Shown piece after piece: positions 63,951-64,000 of a stretch of 64,000 nucleotides of DNA. Made by a program: the position numbers and the translations under genes. This stretch comes from Xanthomonas theicola (GTDB lineage: Bacteria > Pseudomonadota > Gammaproteobacteria > Xanthomonadales > Xanthomonadaceae), in contig NZ_CP049017.1 in NCBI RefSeq assembly GCF_014236795.1, positions 1,156,001 to 1,220,000 of the forward strand, given 5' to 3'. How positions within the stretch are numbered: position 1 is the stretch's first letter; each line of letters starts with the position of its first letter. A model generated the notes under the pieces. The model ran no database searches. It was not told where the DNA came from and saw nothing but the letters and a program-made list of their open reading frames with translations.

Positions 63951-64000
63951 GTGAAATTCTTCGTCTCCTGCGCCAAGGGCCTGGAATACCTGCTCGTCGA
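63951..64000 (+). CDS. rlmL: 23S rRNA methyltransferase RlmL, start only
   Basis: Only 50 bases are present: GTG AAA TTC TTC begins MKFFVSCAKGLEYLLV, the usual N-terminus of RlmL/RlmKL, which methylates G2445 of 23S rRNA through a THUMP and a methyltransferase domain. The rest lies beyond the window. No strong ribosome site is visible ahead of the GTG. Confidence 0.75.
   Translation, partial: MKFFVSCAKGLEYLLV

Overview
This window is a high-GC stretch of a gammaproteobacterial chromosome and looks like a Xanthomonas or close relative. The evidence is the dnaX-ybaB-recR run, the pilMNOPQ/ponA arrangement, a MetX-family serine O-succinyltransferase, a Slp lipoprotein next to TgpA, GTAG-type REP elements, GGGACTC spacer repeats and many Xanthomonas-type insertion sequences. 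The exact species cannot be settled from the sequence; a heavily IS-loaded lineage fits best.

Left arm (1-13.6 kb): a decayed, mosaic integrative element. From left to right it holds an integrase tail cut by an IS3-family (IS407-like) element with a 4-bp duplication. Next, on the minus strand, come the end of a P-type T4SS locus (virB5, a virB6 with an in-frame stop, DUF4189 proteins) carrying an IS5-family insertion with a TTAG duplication. Then come genes of an ICEclc/PFGI-type conjugative element: a MobH relaxase, an antitoxin/RES-toxin pair behind a near-perfect sigma-70 promoter, DUF3742 and a truncated TraG. A broken IS3, a piece of an IS5-family element and a truncated tyrosine integrase lie next to tRNA-Ser(GGA), the likely attachment site. 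The element appears fossilised.

Core block 1 (13.6-24 kb): tRNA-Ser, dnaX, ybaB, recR and a HIT gene; then, in the opposite direction, moxR-DUF58-tgpA-slp with overlapping or nearly touching genes; then a GT39-like membrane glycosyltransferase with an extra C-terminal Ig-like domain.

Accessory island (24-29.6 kb): a 120-bp MITE, an unrecognised membrane protein, a GT2 glycosyltransferase pseudogene, a broken IS5-family copy, an N-terminal fragment of a Tle1-like (DUF2235) phospholipase effector, a broken IS200 element and a lipoprotein that may be the matching immunity protein.

Core block 2 (29.6-44.4 kb): a second MoxR cluster (moxR-DUF58-DUF4381-batA-batB/TPR-batD, four successive ATGA overlaps), then pilMNOPQ for type IV pilus assembly, divergent from the class A penicillin-binding protein gene ponA.

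IS nest (44.4-47.8 kb): two pieces of one IS5-family element in opposite orientations, a mini-element derived from an IS1595-like transposon, a conserved gene of unknown function and an intact IS3-family element, ending at tRNA-Pro(CGG).

Core block 3 (47.9-64 kb): the cytochrome bd locus, with cydX apparently starting at AUU, cydB intact, cydA carrying a 1-nt frameshift and a nonsense codon, a consensus FNR/Anr box, and cydDC. It is followed by a secreted subtilase with four C-terminal repeats, metX, GTAG REP elements, an IS4-like relic, an AmpD-type amidase, MOSC, hydrolase, GNAT and ABC-F genes, and the first 50 bases of rlmL.
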